Below are positions 13,483 to 26,254 of a stretch of DNA of 64,000 bases, piece after piece. This DNA comes from Polytrichum commune. Lineage: Eukaryota; Streptophyta; Polytrichopsida; Polytrichales; Polytrichaceae. How positions within the stretch are numbered: position 1 is the first letter of the stretch; each line of letters begins with the position of its first letter. Both the position numbers and the translations under genes were made by a program. Under the pieces are notes generated by a model that saw only the letters and a list, made by a program, of their open reading frames with translations, made no database searches and was not told the DNA's origin. The DNA is taken from NCBI GenBank assembly GCA_950295325.1, contig OX485805.1, forward strand, positions 30,367,501 to 30,431,500, read 5' to 3'.

Positions 13483-13600
13483 GGGTAAATTGTATTACAC
13501 TTTTTATAGTATTTAGTGTCACACGCATAATAGTGTCACTTACCCTATTTTGAGTCGTATGCTAAGGTACAATAATGATCAACAACTTCGTGATTAGTGT
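13483..13600. repeat. Truncated end of a palindrome-end MITE
   Basis: The segment contains 'tagtatttagtgtcac' followed by 'tagtgtcacttacccta' and 'gtcgtatgctaaggta', the left half of a short-form element with part of the end duplicated. No matching right end was found. Another orphan end lies at 13983-14018 ('gtcactaaataccataaatg' then GTGTAG). Confidence 0.65.
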
Positions 13601-14089
13601 CGCCTCATGACACTTGGGGTTCAAGTGCGTTTCCTGTTATGTTAGCATGAATATGTTATTTAGTAGCGTTATGAGTTGTATGCATGTGGTGTTACACAAT
13701 GGTCTACAAGTTGACTAAAGTGTAAACAAACAACACCATGCTTCATACTAAACTGCAAACACATGACACTTGCCATTAGCATGCTCAATAATATCTCCCC
13801 CTTGCATTTTAAAACACAAAATTATCATCCCAATCATCCCAATGCGCTATGTTAAATATCATATTATAAATACCTTCTCACTTAAAAAGGTTATTGATGT
13901 TGATGAATAATATCATATTAGCAGTTAGCGGATGTTACACTTTTAGACCTCTAAGGCATCTAGTTGAGGCCCTTCACAAATAGTGTACGTGTCACTAAAT
14001 ACCATAAATGGTGTAGCTCCAACTCTCATATATCCAACATAAAACTTGGCCCTATAATGAAACCAATTCATCTTAGATGACTTGGACTG

Positions 14090-14313
14090 CACCTTTTGTG
14101 CTATCTAGTGTCACTTACTATTTGGAGTCATGCAATGCAATAACTATGTAGTATTGCATTCAACGTTTACTAACAAAGGTTGAATAGGTTGTTTATACAT
14201 TAGGTATACACCATAAACGACTTTACTTGGTAAAGTATTATTACATTCTTAGAAAATAGTTATACCATTGCGCAATTCTGAATAGTAAGTGACATTGAAT
14301 ACCATAAACGATG
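14090..14313. mobile_element. Palindrome-end MITE, short form (224 bp), copy 2
   Basis: The left end is CACC...CTAGTGTCACTTACTATTTG, and the right end complements it (GAATAGTAAGTGACATTGAA ... CATAAACGATG) followed by TAG. The interior contains 'aaggttgaataggttgttta'-type words shared with 6157-6375. Confidence 0.82.
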
Positions 14314-14367
14314 TAGACCAATTCAAAGTTTTTAAGAATCAAAAGCAGAACTCCAAGTTGCATACTA

Positions 14368-14590
14368 CACTATTTTGTCTAATTAGTGTGGGTTACCAAC
14401 CGGAAGTACGTTGTGCTATAACATTTTACCGACATGATCGGTTTTCTATTTTATCAACGAACTTATATCATATTCTTCGTTGTGCATACTAACTACTTAT
14501 GTTAATCGGGTAAGAAATGATACTCTTAGTGAAATGTTATAGCAATGCGTAACTCCAAATAGTAACCCACACTAATTAGACAAAATAGTG
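14368..14590. mobile_element. Palindrome-end MITE, short form (223 bp), copy 3, with exact 21-bp inverted ends
   Basis: The left 21 bp (CACTATTTTG...AATTAGTG) are an exact inverted match to the right 21 bp, and TA flanks both sides. The next inner block (TGGGTTAC instead of TCACTTAC) differs from the other copies in the same way at both ends, so this subfamily changed its termini coordinately. It lies 54 bp from copy 2. The inverted repeat runs on inward with 'gctataacatttyac'. Confidence 0.88.
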
Positions 14591-15143
14591 TAGTTCATGG
14601 TAATTATGTTGGATGAATGAGAGGTATGCTCGTGTGTGATAGCACACCCTCACGCTTGTGTCTTTGATAGTGAATTTGGACGATAATTGGACCTTTCATA
14701 GAGTCTAAACATCAATTCGCCTCGATTATTTAATTAGATTTCCAAAATAAATATAATGACAACGTGTAGTGGATTATGATGCAAATGTTGTAGACAATGT
14801 TGCTTAGCATCAAGCCAATAGCTTGAGTGGTTGGGACTCATCTTCACCTTCAATCTTGGAGTGGGCTCTTCATCATGAAATCATTGTAGAATCGTTTGTT
14901 AGTGTAGGAGATTGTCAACTTGGTCATGTCTTGATTACGATTGCCATGAAATGTGCTTCATTTATTGAGGACCAAGGTGGTCTTTCGATCGGGTGAAAAG
15001 AAAAGAAAGTCTCAAATCACAATAAATTTTGAGCAAATGCCTAAGAAGCCAACAAGTGTTTTGTCGGTGATTTTTCAAACATGATATTGTTTTGAAAGCT
15101 AACTTATCAAATATTTTCATTTTTTCCTTACACTCGGAACCTA

Positions 15144-15509
15144 CACAAAAATTTGTATTCAGTGTCACCAATTGTATTTGTCTTGCTCAATGCTAATTGT
15201 AAGCCACTTGTGTAGTGTCACCAACACTCAATGTAAACCTAATATTATTTATCATTCCTTGTAGCAAAGTTTGGAGATTATAGATTTACAATGTTGCAAA
15301 TACGATCATTTAGTAAGCGATTTTCATCCAAAAATCAATCATCCTTGACAACATTCCATTATAAAAATGTTAGGATGTGGAAAATACCAAATTTTTGTTT
15401 CAACGATTGGCATTTAGATGAACTAAAAGTAAGTTGGCTTGACAATACTTGGAGACTCATTCATAAGAAATATAACTGCAAAAATTCACCACGGTGACAT
15501 GATGTAGTG
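15144..15509 (+). mobile_element. Palindrome-end MITE, long form, copy 3
   Basis: The left end CACAAAAATT...TATTCAGTG is preceded by TA. The interior matches copy 1 ('tcaccaattgtatttgtctt', 'ttgctcaatgctaattgtaa', 'catccttgacaacattcc'). The right palindrome has eroded to 'gatgtagtg' before TA. Confidence 0.78.
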
Positions 15510-17950
15510 TAGTAAAATTTTACACCACCTTGAGCAAGTGGATTAAAATTCTATGTTAGGTTGTTGGGTGGATTGTTGAAGTGCTTGGAACCTTTCTTTG
15601 TTGCAAGATTGGAGCTATTTGACAAAAGCAAGAAGGTTAGTGACATGGTAGGTTTCTCTTTGCCCCTTTTCCAACAAGTTCCAAAGCTCCTAATATAGCC
15701 TATCAAAGAGAAACTCAATTGACGTTTTTTTGGGGAAGGAATGTGCTTCTTAAGTGATTTGGTGGGAGACCAATGCCAATGATACTTCATCCAACCGTAC
15801 GAATGGGATCCAAAATTTACCCTCTATGAATTTATGGTGTATATCAAATCCATAGAAGCCTCCGGTTCTATATGGAGGTGTACCTCTTTGCGATAGACTC
15901 ATTCATCAACCGTACCTTTTAGATTCGTTGAAGGGTTTAGGGTTTAGGGGTTTAAATGCACAACATGGATACTTCTCACATCTGTATGTCTATACATACT
16001 TAGTATAAATACTACCACCGATATAATTTATTATAATGGTATTATTATATTTGACATGAGTTCATGTATTAAATAAAGGTTTAACTTCATAAATATATAG
16101 AATCAAAACTTGCAAGGACTTGTAAGATTGGTTTGTATGAGTTGTCCATTGACTCCCCTTAGACCTCCTTAGACCTTTGAGGGTTGATAGCCATGTATTG
16201 TGTATCATTCAAGCTTTGAATCAATTTAATATGAATGTTACGTATATTGGGAGTATTTGTAATGGATGTCTTGAAATTCAAATTTAGCCTCCCCTCCCCC
16301 CCCCCTTTCCCTTTATGAACAAAAGTATCAACAAAAGTGGGGGTTATAAAACCCTCCTATATTTGCCGTTTCCAAAACTTATGTCAGTGATCGAAAACAT
16401 TGGGGTCAACAATCTTTTTTTCTTCTATTTCAAGGCCGCATAGTTTTGAGAAACTTTTTTCGTTATGTTCCGTTCATGAGTTTGGTTCTATTTGACGAGC
16501 ACACAAGTGATGAGAGGAGCAATGAGTGCCTAAATAAAATACGTACATGTATGTGGTAAAGAAAACGAGTGCATGAAACATGTCAGCACCTAAAACTCAA
16601 AGCAACCCTCCAAAAACTCTTCAGTTACACTCAAAGTGGGAAATCCACCTTATACTCCCGCATCTTTGTCGATGGTTAACTCTAATAGGTGTCGTACAAA
16701 AGGATTTGAATGACTTACCGTAACTCTCCAACAGCTTGGCAAAAAAAATCAATTTGAAAGGTGCCTAAATTTAAGGGAAATTAATTTCGTTGAGTGTCCA
16801 AAATCAAAGAAATAACTTTCAAAGAGTGCCACATCTAAGTCATAATGCAAGTGACATTCACTAGAATCCAACAATGTAGCATCAAATAACTTCAACAAGC
16901 GACATACAAGTACAAGTACAAGACAAACTTTAGGGTAAGGAATGTCGTGGAAGGGAAGTGTTGAGGTCAATCCTAGCCGCCATATATGAAATTAAGAAAA
17001 CCATCCATGAATTATAGAAACAACTTGGATGAATGTCTAACTTACTTTAAATTACTCTTTCAATTTGTCCAATTTTAGAATATTAATTTTTGCATTGCCT
17101 AGCTTACTTTCACACTTTAATTAATTATTAGGCAAAAAGGTGCCCAGAAAGCTATGGTATATGGCAACCAACCAACCATTTGGACATCCAATATGCAATT
17201 TGTTATTTTATTTTTATTTTCATTTTTTGTTGGGTTCAGTCAAACCCATTCAATCACAAAAATAACCAAGTACAACCACCAAGGGAAAACTCCTATTGCG
17301 GGGTCTAAAGAAGAAATCAAGAAATAACATTCATCCGAGGCCTAATCTTCCAAGTACCCACTAAATTACTTCTAGCCAATGTGCCAATCGCTAGGACATC
17401 AATTTGGACAACTAGACTTGCCCTTCTTTTTGCAAGTATGTATATAAATAGTATTTAAAGCTTCAATTGGTGTACATAGTACATAAGAGGATTGGACTTG
17501 GTTGGTCGGTTCCCACGTAATCTATACACAAAACAAACTTCCTAAACATTCCGATTGGCCGGCTTTTAGGGTGACACCTAGGGTACATGGCACACTACAT
17601 GGGAGTACGTGGGTACATGCAACATAAGACGCCGCATATAAAAACAAAGAGCAACCCAACAATCCCCTCTTGTCCCTTTACATCTCATAACATTGTTGAG
17701 CAGTGTGTGTTTGTTCATGTGGGCCCCGAGAATATAACCATGGGATGCCGCAACTAGTGTATATTCAGTGCTTCATAATGTTAGGACATAAACGGGTATG
17801 CATGCTAAGGGTTTTTGACGACTGTTGTTTAATATCACATCGGTGTCACTTGTCATTCGGAACAGTAAACATTGTAAGAGTTTAAGTTTCATTTTGTTGG
17901 AGAATGTTTCTTCACATGTTGTAAATGAATCCACCCATGTGACAAAAAAT
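15510..17950. other. Intergenic, no feature recognised
   Basis: AT-rich DNA with a C-rich tract at about 16290-16310 and a telomere-type word at 15935. No gene structure was found. Confidence 0.5.
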
Positions 17951-17954
17951 AAGC

Positions 17955-18870
17955 CTAAGAAATTAATTACTTTGGAGTTTGGTAGAATCTACCTGACAAA
18001 CGTCCACCGTAGATCCGTTTCTATGAAACTATGGTCAAGGGTACTTACCTAATTCTATAACAAGTAAAGGGGAAACCATGAGAGCCTTTTATCATAGTTT
18101 AAGCAACAACAATTGTTTACCCTAAGTAAACCCTGAGATTAGGTTAAGTAGTGAGGACTAGTAAAGGTGGATGGAGTGTCTAACTTGCCGCAAAGCTCAA
18201 TCTCGTGTGGTTCAAATGGCTAAAGAACATGTAGAATACTCAATGGCAGTATGTGTATTCAGTGATACAACATGGATGTTTATGTTGTACATAAACGTGT
18301 GACATAGACAACAATTGGGTTTTGTTGATATTTACCTCGTGATGTTACTAACCTTCTTTGTGGATCTGGTTGGTGGCATGGACACAAGTGAGGCAAACCC
18401 TTCACAAATTTGGCAGCACTCTTAAGCTTTGTATCTCATCTTTCTTCAAAAAATTGTTTGTATGTTGCTTAGGTATTCTACAAGACAATCCAGAATACAA
18501 AGCATAAGGATTTAAGATTGACATTTGAAGCTCTATTGATTTTGTCTTGCACACATTTGTGGACTTGAACACGTAAACTTTGGATATTTAGCACAATAAT
18601 TTACCTAAGTGTAAAGAGGGTAAAACCCTACTAGATTGATGATCGAGGTTATAACTTCTACTTTGAAAAGACAAACTTGTATTGGAAAGCACCAAGCTAG
18701 GGAAGATTTTCCTTGAGGGATGGTCCCACCCACCTCCCGGGTATTGAAGGATACACAAATATGTAGGAGAATGGAATGGACTCTAAACAAGAGGATGTGC
18801 TAAGAAATGACTAAGCTTGAAAGTAAGCATAGAGTTGCTCAAGAAATGCCCCTCTCTCAAGTAAAAGTAG
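17955..18870 (+). repeat. 0.9-kb dispersed family C, copy 1
   Basis: Shared landmarks with the other two copies are 'ctatggtcaagggtac', 'tggctaaagaacatgtagaa', 'caattgggttttgttg', 'gatctggttggtggcatg' (18365), 'cccacccacctcccggg' and 'gcttgaaagtaagc', ending 'gaaatgcccctctctc'. No continuous open frame is conserved across the copies. Confidence 0.82.
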
Positions 18871-19190
18871 ACTTAGTCCAGGTCCAAATTATAACATGTT
18901 GATTATATGGTAGGATACTCTGATAGAATATGCAAAGTTGATTAAGATACAATTATAACATTTAAAAAAAATTCATTTCATATCATTTAATTACATAAAT
19001 TTAACATCAACTAATAGATATTTTTTTCCATCATATTTTATCATCATAACATGCAAGGTGTCACTGAGCATTCACATATCTCCCACAAAATTCACGTATA
19101 TTGAAAGTGTATCATTGAATTCGCCCATGGAATCAAAGCAACTCAAAAGTCCAAATTTTGAGAATATGTCCAAATTTACTTAAATACAAG

Positions 19191-19216
19191 TTCTTCTTCT
19201 TCTTCTTCTTCTTCTT
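19191..19216. repeat. (TTC)n microsatellite
   Basis: Eight or more TTC units without interruption. Confidence 0.95.
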
Positions 19217-19379
19217 ATTTGAAGGCTTCTAGTTCCCAAGTATCCAGGTAGGCAAGTAGCGATATTGACTTATAGTGGTCTATGGAAAACTCCGGCTCCT
19301 ATGATATTGTCTTTTCCTTCTTCATTTGTTGGTGTGAATGATCCATTTGTATAATAAGATTGGGTGGGCATGAAGCGTA

Positions 19380-19745
19380 GGAGGAGGATTGATGTTATAG
19401 TTGGTGGTGGGGTGGGGGGGCTATGTTCCATGCTTTAGGATTTTGAGGTATGTTCTGTTTGTATGGGGGGTGGATGTGGTGGGTTGGGTGGTGCAAGTGG
19501 GGAGGAGTGTTGTAGGATATTGTCGCAGGAAGGTGGGTATTTGTGATAGAGTATGAAAATGGAGGTGAGTAGGGGTTCTTTGTTGTTGTAGTATGCGGAG
19601 AAGGGCAATGTTTTGGTATAGTGAGGAGGTGGGATGGTAATTAAAGGAGTTACATGTGGTTGTTGAAGCATGTTGGTTGGATTGTTTGTCCAATCATCGT
19701 GTGTGATGGTAATGTTTGTAGTGGAGTTGTAATTGGTGTGTGCGG
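19380..19745 (+). other. Strongly G/T-skewed tract
   Basis: Over about 360 bp the plus strand is made mostly of G and T ('ggtggtggggtggggggg', 'gggtggatgtggtgggttgg') with few C. The skew gives long open frames of Pro/Thr/His on the minus strand in two registers at once, so they are not taken as coding. No repeat unit was resolved. Confidence 0.6.
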
Positions 19746-20883
19746 CTAGTCCCTATCTTGTTGATGTGTTGATATTATGTTAACCCACGTGGGTGTTTCT
19801 TCACACAACTTGCCATGTTCATCAAAGATGAAGATGGTGATTACAATTATAAATATTTGCATGATGGTTGTAACTTGATAAAGAAAACTAAACTTTAAGA
19901 TTATTGCAAGCATAATTCGTGGCAATTAAAGACTTGTGCGGTTACTCAAAAGACATTACCTTAGACTTTGTCCTGACTACGAGCCATTGACTACTTGCCA
20001 AGCTTTTGAGCTTCACAACCAACATACTGAATGAAATTAAAAAGATAGGATTTCACACACATAGGATAAAAATCACACACAATTGAGAAAACACCAATGA
20101 ACCATAAGAGTGTCCATTAAGCTTAAAGAAGAAGGATTGAACAAGTAAACAAAATAGATTCTTCTTAGAAACCTTAATCCAATGTGACATAAATCCTCAT
20201 AGACACTAGCTCAATGTTCCCTAAGATCTTACACCTTGGATTGTTTTCCTTGTGTTAGTAAAAGTGATAGCAAAAACCTAACTATAATATGCATTTACAT
20301 GTGACCAAAAACTGAATTAAATTTTCACAAGGCAATATTAATTGGCATGCACAAAAATTGGTGTGCAACCTGTGAATGTCTTCCACAAGTTGCGTGCAAC
20401 AAAATTATGAAATCCTTGATTATATTTTAAAAGTTCCATGTACATAATTAAAATTCCCAAAAAGGAAGCTTGCGAATAAGCCTTTATAGAAGATATTCAT
20501 GTTTTCATACATCATAAACCTACATTTGCTCGCACCCAAATAAATTCAACCAAAATATGTGTGATTTTGAATTATGAGGAATTTATTTGATTTCAAACGA
20601 AAAATAAATTTACATGGAGTTGACCAAGCTATTTCAAAACATCAACCTTATGGATGTGAACCTTAAGTCAACATCAACACACTGGCTTTAAAAAGTTTTT
20701 AATTGCCAACCTTGCAACCCTCATTCTGTAGCACATGAAAAATGTGTGTTATTATGTGAAAAGTGCTTGAACCTTTACAGGTCAAATATGTTGTATCTCC
20801 CTTTTTATTCATTTCTATAAAATAGAATAAAAACAAAGCTAAAGCTGAAGGCTGTTTCTAGCATCTCAACTAATAAAGACTCG

Positions 20884-21382
20884 GGGCCACTTCACACACG
20901 AGCCAAGAGCCGTGACCATGAAAGTGTGAGAGCCCAAAAGAAAGTGTCCAAAGGCCGTCCCAACTCACCTCCAAATTCATGTAGTGTGGTCACGGCCCCT
21001 CAAGTGTAGTATGAAGTCATATGTGACCGGGCCCTCAACCAAATGCTAGTTCAATGAATTTCTATTCATGCGGGTCCTCACACATGATAAAATAGAATGA
21101 ACCAACGGTTGTGAGCGTTCGGAGTGCCATGGTCTCATGGTTTTGTGTTAGGCCTACCTCCAAGAGGTCAATTTTGAAAATAGTCCAAGTGACCATGAAA
21201 CACAATCCATTCGATGCCATGTAGGAATCCATGTAGACTTTACATCCATCTTGCATTCACATACTCCGTTGGTCCCTCAAGCATAGTGTGAAGCGAACTT
21301 GGACTGACCCCACCTTTTCCACCAATAAGAGTGCTTGAAATGTAATGGTCATGGGCTCTCAGTCTCGTGTGTGAAGCAACCC
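20884..21382 (+). mobile_element. PIF/Harbinger-type MITE, ~500 bp, copy 1
   Basis: The left end GGGGCCACTTCACACACGAG and the right end GTGTGTGAAGCAACCC, followed by TTA, are imperfect inverted repeats. The interior matches 53201-53699 in the same orientation and 25650-26146 inverted. The left TTA target site has mutated. The small open frames within it are conserved between copies only because the DNA is. It carries no transposase. Confidence 0.88.
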
Positions 21383-21887
21383 TTAAAAAATCGCCTATGT
21401 TGATTCAAGATAACAAGGATTCACTGTACTATAATAAAATTGAACTACATTTTCACCTTAGGGTAATAGTGGTAGGGCCCCAACTCAAAGATGCGAGTGT
21501 GAATGACAAGAAAATTTTGGCCCCGATTGTGCATCCTTCCAAACGACCATCAATAACAATTAATAACTATTGCCCCAAAACATGGTGCCACTTCACCCGC
21601 ATGACCCATAATTAGGGCTGGCTATGGGCATGGCCCCATGCAAGGATCATATCTTGGTCACCTGCTCCAAGTGCCGGTAATAATGTCCCGTGATATTGTC
21701 ACCCATAAGGAATCACCAAGTATGATTTCGGATACAAAGCTCTATAATTTGGGCTAAAAATTTCATGGTGTCTACGTAAACTCATCCATTGCAATGGTGA
21801 AAATGTTGTGGATAATTTTGTTGTGTATAAAATTGGTTTTAGAGCATTTGACTTTGATAATAGCATCAAAGATCTCAAACTAGTCTG

Positions 21888-22106
21888 CACCGTTGATGGT
21901 ATTTAGTGTCACTTACTATTCAAAGTTACGGAATGCTGTAAGTGTTTGCTAAGAATGTAATTTTTTACCAAGTAAAGTCAATTATGTCGTATGATGTCCA
22001 TACAACTTATTTAATCTTTGTTGGTGGAGGAAATAAAATCTATAGTAAGAAGTTATAGCATGGTGTAGTTCCGAAAAGTGAGTGACAATATATCCCACAA
22101 ACGGTG
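21888..22106. mobile_element. Palindrome-end MITE, short form (219 bp), copy 4
   Basis: The left end is CACCGTTGATGGTATTTAGTG and continues TCACTTACTATT. The right end is the complement, with decay ('aaaagtgagtgacaatatat' ... 'caaacggtg'), followed by TAG. The interior shares 'accaagtaaagtc' and 'tacaacttattta' words with the other short copies. Confidence 0.82.
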
Positions 22107-25100
22107 TAGTGGAGACAAGTTGAAATGAATCGGATCTTAAACATTTTGGGGAACTCATTTAGAATAAGGCCTTTTCATTTGCAATGAATGAGTTCACATA
22201 AACATTACAAACCCCAAGTCATATATATATGCTCAAGATAACCAAATGGGGCCAATAATTTTTTTTTGATGTTAGCCTTTAAATTGCATGGACGACCACA
22301 AAGTGGTTGATGTTAGGTCAAAGGGCCAAATGATCAATTTCCAAACCTATGTTGAAGGTACTCCTTCAACATGATACATCTTTACACCATTGGGATTGAG
22401 CAAAAGACCTAATTTGTAGATTGTAGATTGTAGATTTGTAGACAACTGAAATTTGAGTGCTTAAAATTTTCACACTAAATTCTAGGGATGCTTCAATCAT
22501 GGGCCTCCTGTAACGTTTCCTTTGAATTTTCTTACCTACTCATGAAGACATGCTTTCTTTACCATACATGAGAATTTGGACGATTTTTTTATGCTTATAA
22601 TATATTTATGTTCAATCATTTCTTTTTAAGATGCAAAGGTTCACAACTACTTTAAATATGGTCCAATCATGTTGATAAATTGGTTATAGCTTGAATATAC
22701 ATTTGCCTACTTGTGTAGGATTTTACTGTAGAATTTACACTCCTTTAAATAAACAAAATTTACTTATATGCAATGGTTTGACTTTTTAAAAACAAGCCCA
22801 TGTATTAGGGTTAAAGTTTGGGAAGCCAAATGGCTTATGGGACTGGAAAATGTTTGTCATTGGTTGAATCTAGTATACATTATTAGTGGATGTAAATGTA
22901 CCTAAATAATTTTATGCATAATTAACTTGCCAAAATTCACACACACAAAAAAAAATGTTAACTATTCATAGTTTTATGGTATTATAAAAGGTGACAATAC
23001 TAGTCCAACAATCGTATGCACACCACACACTAGCTCGTGCCATCCTAGTCACCTCCAACTCATAGTAAAGCTTGCCTCTTAACTCCTAAAAGCTTAGAAG
23101 ATTTTATTTTTTGTTTGCGACCTAGATGTCCTTTGGATCTTGCTCCTCCCATAACATTATTCACATGCATAGTCGTGTTTCATTCTATATTTAGCATTCA
23201 ACATGGGCCTTCACTATTTTACTATCATGGAAAGAAACTTAAAAAACAAGAGGAAATTGACACCGGTATGAACAATGAATAGTGCAAGTTTGAATTGTAA
23301 GAATGTTGCGAACAATGTCGGTACTTTTCAATGATAGTGTTGCTATGAATAGTAGTTTCCATGGATTGATAGTGGGATTGAATAGTGTTTTGTGAATATT
23401 CCTAGGATAAATAGTATCTCATGCACATAGTGCCGAATTATAACTTTACCCAAATTTCCAAGTTCAGCTTGAATGTATGAATAGTAAACGAATGTTCACG
23501 TTTGTTCAAGGGGCCCACCGAATATAATTGACATATTCCAAGGTCATGGCACCAACCCACATGGCTGAATAATGTTATACCCCCTTGCGGTAGTTATGAA
23601 AATTATTGATGGCTTGCAAAAGCTTGATCACAAGTTCCTTGGTTGGTTGTCCTCTACACCTTATGGAGTTACTATGATTCATAAGAAGTTCGACTTGGAT
23701 AAGTCCCCCATCATCATAATAAAAAAAATCTCATTGTTTTGATGAGAATATCTATAAGATTGGTTGGAGTTACAAACAAAGTAGATAGGTGAAAGTTGCA
23801 AGCATTATAGAGCTCCCTTCACCACACACAATTATGTTGACTATTAAGCCTAGAATGGTCAACATATTTCTAACACATGTCTAATCTCTTTTAAACCATG
23901 TCATGTCAATCTAGTGTTCATTCTTAGATCTAAGTAATCACCACTCAAATATTGGTGTCCAATTAAAATAAGTAAGTGATTGAGGCCCCGCTCATCTTAT
24001 GTATGATAGAAGCCACCAAAATGTTAGTAGAGTCAACATAAGCATTCTTATTAATATAGACATTTTGAGCATCTAACATATGTAAAAGTTTAATTATCTA
24101 AATGAGCACTTTAGCAAATTTGAATGAGGAATGTGCAAGTTTATCCTTTTACTTATGGAGTAATGGTGAATATCTTCTGAATTCTTGAAGTAAAAAAAAT
24201 ACATTGATGACCTACTATCAATTTCTTTGGAATGTGTGTACTTTATACTTGGATACTTTGCCTATACAAAGCAAACCACTATAAGCACCTTCCCATTAAG
24301 GCGCACTCACCTTGTAGTTAGTATCTACTTGAAAATTAAGCATGTTCCCATATTTTTTTGACTTTGACTTATTTTCATAAGTGCTTCTCGTATTTAATAG
24401 AAACTACATCTAGTGCCACAATAAAAATACCGATTCATCTCCATGTATTTTTGTGTACATAGTCCAATCCATCTCAACCCATGACTTCTTGGCCTCCACT
24501 CTCAACTACAAATGGAAGCATTCAATTAAGAAGAATGGACGCATAAGGCCCACATAACTTAATGGATACTTAAAAAGTAATATCATTGTATCCGTACGAT
24601 GTCCGAAAGATTACTCAACAAACCACAAACAACATTCTATGGGCCCATAATCATGGTGGCCATAATTCGAGGGTCAAGAGGCACATTTCCCAACACGGTA
24701 TCAAATTAAGGATGAATTTAATTTTGTAGAATGCTTAAGGCGACCAACAACTGGTGGAGTGCGTGTATTGGAATGAGAACAACCTATTCAAACTGAGCAA
24801 TGTTATATAATTTCATCATCCAAAACTCAAATCTAGGTTACTAGCCCCCTAAAAGACCAAGGCCTAACAACAAAATCAAAGCATAATGTTTTTGGCCCCT
24901 TAAAATTTCCCAACTTACACACATTATTTCGGTTAAAATTTTCTTCTACTAATTTCTATTGGACCCTTAATCTATCACTAAAACTCATTTTCCTTGAAGA
25001 ATAACAAAAGAAATACTAAATTGATGTCATGTTTTAAAAGATTGGTACATACATAAATCTATCATCATTTCAATTAACTTTGATTAACATAATCTCTTCC

Positions 25101-25640
25101 CAAAACTTCTATGAAATGGCAAAAAACCCATCTTAAAAGCTCTCAACACTTTCCATAAAAACATAAATGATGAATCCAACAAAAAGAAGCATTCAAATAG
25201 ATAGTCCAAATCATCGATATATGAAGTTTTGAAATGCAATTAAGAATGAAGTCAAAACATCTCAAAACATCTCTAGAAATGTATAGAAATTGTTTACATT
25301 CGAATAGTTAAACTCAAATCATAAAAATATAAACGATCAAATGCGACTTAAAGTGTGACCAAGCCATTGACCTCATGAGCACTATGGTCCTTGCATAAGG
25401 GTTGTCACAAGAGCATATGAGCATGCCACTTGAATAAAGTCATTGCGATCCATTGCCAAGGTAAGAAGGGTCATAAAGAGGGTTGGTTGTTTGAGCAGCA
25501 ACAAAAAAAGTGAGTCACACAAACTAAGAGGCCACCCACCCACCCACCTGTAAGTTTCTAGTGGATTGAGATTCAAAGGCCACACTTAAATGGAAAATCG
25601 CTAAAGATCATCGCGACCTTTGCAGGGCCTGCTTTTTGCC
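22107..25640. other. Intergenic, family F copy and family B fragment only
   Basis: Besides the family F copy (23145-23480) and a diverged family B fragment near 23850-24000, the sequence is AT-rich with no supportable gene. Confidence 0.45.
23145..23480 (+). repeat. Dispersed repeat family F, copy 2
   Basis: Contains 'tttcattctatatttagcat', 'caacatgggccttcactatt', 'gaacaatgaatagtgc' and 'ttccaagttcagcttgaatg', paralleling 12059-12380. Confidence 0.7.
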
Positions 25641-25649
25641 CTGTATTAA

Positions 25650-26146
25650 GGGCCACTTCACACACGAGACTGAGAGCCCGTGACCGTTACACTTCAAGCA
25701 CTCTCATTGGTGGAAAAGGCGGAGCCGGTCCAAGTTCACTTCACACTACTTGAGGGACCGACGGAGTATGTGAATGCAAGATGGATGGAACGTCTACATG
25801 GATTCCTACGTGGCATCGAATGGATCATGTTTCATGGTCACTTGGTCTATTTTCAAAAACCACCTCTTGGAGGTAGGCTTAACACAAAACTGGGAGACCA
25901 TGGCACTCCGAACGCTCACAACCGCTGGTTTATTCTATTTTATCATGTGTGAGGACCGGCATGAATAGAAATTCATTGAAATAGCATTTGGTTGAGGGCA
26001 TGGTCACGTATGACTTCATACTACACTTGAGGGTCTGTGACCACACTAGGTGATTTTGAAGGTATGTTGGGACGGCATTTGGACACTTTCTTTTGGGCTC
26101 TCACAATTTCATGGTCACGGCTCTTGGCTTGTGTGTGAAGTGGCCC
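25650..26146 (-). mobile_element. PIF/Harbinger-type MITE, ~497 bp, copy 2 (inverted)
   Basis: The left end GGGCCACTTCACACACGAG is preceded by TTAA, and the right end GTGTGTGAAGTGGCCC is followed by TTA. The interior is the reverse complement of copies 1 and 3. The strong TIRs and TWA flanks fit a Tourist/Harbinger derivative. Confidence 0.9.
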
Positions 26147-26254
26147 TTAGATAGTAGAGTTGGAGTCTCTGGAGGTTTTCCATACGAGTGATGTCAATCC
26201 AGTTTCTCCACTTTCCAATTTTACAAATCAATGAACATGGAGAACCAACCGCTA

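Larger units (their letters stand above)
18871..20883. other. Intergenic, microsatellite and skewed tract only
   Basis: Apart from the TTC repeat and the G/T-skewed tract listed separately, nothing was recognised. Confidence 0.5.

Noticed and set aside
21062..25968. Matching 64-codon frames at 21062-21256 and 25774-25968
   Set aside because: Both lie inside copies of the Harbinger-type MITE, and similarity comes from the element.
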